Assembly: GCA_031287245.1 (NCBI GenBank)
Contig: JAITTD010000288.1
Span: 1 to 15,570 of the forward strand
Direction: 5' to 3'
Source of the DNA: Bacteroidales bacterium
GTDB lineage: Bacteria; Bacteroidota; Bacteroidia; Bacteroidales; UBA4181
DNA length: 15,570 nt
The notes below the pieces were generated by a model that searched no databases, was not told the origin of the DNA, and saw nothing but the letters and a program-made list of their open reading frames with translations. Position numbers and translations under genes: made by a program. Positions 15,329 through 15,570 of the stretch are shown here, in pieces (the stretch's first letter is position 1; the number at the start of each line of letters is the position of its first letter).

Positions 15329-15570
15329 ATGACTATGATAGAATATGAATTTTATTTAAATGAAATTGGAACTCCTCAATTTGGCATCAAGGGAAATCTT
15401 GAGGGGCTGGGTGAATTAGGGGGGTTTGATTTAATATCCATTATAAAAATCGTAAAAGACATTGAAGATATCTTGACTGGAACTTATGACAAATATGATT
15501 TTGGATATGAAGTGTATATGATAAAATGCCAAAAGAATGAATCAATAATAATGAACACTTTTGAAGACAA
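15329..15570 (+). CDS. Unrecognised small protein, 5' part only (runs off the window)
   Basis: An open frame of 80 codons reaches the right edge without a stop. Two in-frame starts are possible, ATG at 15329 and at 15335. The second has AAAAAGAG about 6 bases upstream and is slightly favoured. The protein begins MIEYEFYLNEIGTPQFGIKG and continues with acidic and aromatic-rich sequence (DILTGTYDKYDFGYEVYMIK). There is no signal peptide or membrane segment. It lies 58 bases after the Imm49-like gene in the same orientation and shares its AT-rich composition. Small size, acidity and position would suit a second immunity protein, but I do not recognise a family. Confidence 0.6.
   Translation, partial: MTMIEYEFYLNEIGTPQFGIKGNLEGLGELGGFDLISIIKIVKDIEDILTGTYDKYDFGYEVYMIKCQKNESIIMNTFED

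Overview
The window looks like a chromosomal segment of a member of the Bacteroidota, probably Bacteroidales. The evidence is the gene content: a DUF3078 outer-membrane protein, a giant secreted protein with Listeria-Bacteroides (InlB B) repeats, a duplicated MacB/FtsX-type permease, and a panC-panD-flippase-like cluster. Candidate promoters also fit the Bacteroidota TAnnTTTG pattern. No genus can be assigned from the sequence alone.

Layout. (1) Bases 1-127 carry the last 28 codons of a transposase resembling the ISAzo13/Rhodopirellula type, pointing toward the next gene. (2) Bases 128-7195 (minus) encode a 2355-residue secreted protein: signal peptide, parallel beta-helix-like repeats, FG-GAP/VCBS calcium-site repeats split by a block of InlB B-repeats, then CARDB-like and Ig-like regions. 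It has no recognisable type IX secretion C-terminal domain and stops where the IS appears to end, so it may be truncated by the insertion. (3) Bases 7349-8338 (minus) encode a DUF3078 beta-barrel protein. (4) Bases 8585-11696 (plus) hold an ABC permease and its ATPase. Each is preceded by a heptamer array followed by six decamers, and an octamer array follows the ATPase. (5) Bases 11885-14075 (minus) hold panC, panD and a UPF0104/LPG-synthase-like membrane protein in tight order. (6) From about 14200 the DNA becomes AT-rich and carries a probable Imm49-family immunity gene and the start of an unrecognised small gene that runs off the window.

How the parts fit. PanC and PanD act in pantothenate synthesis; the downstream membrane protein overlaps panD and is probably translationally coupled to it. 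The permease and ATPase should form one MacB/LolCDE-like envelope transporter. The DUF3078 and giant genes are co-oriented and share an upstream motif.

The most unusual features are in the intergenic DNA. Three genes (permease, ATPase, UPF0104) take their stop codons from inside three different repeats (7-mer, 8-mer and a 28-bp palindrome). A Bacteroidota-type promoter with a 19-nt spacer also appears to be built from the heptamer array upstream of the permease.
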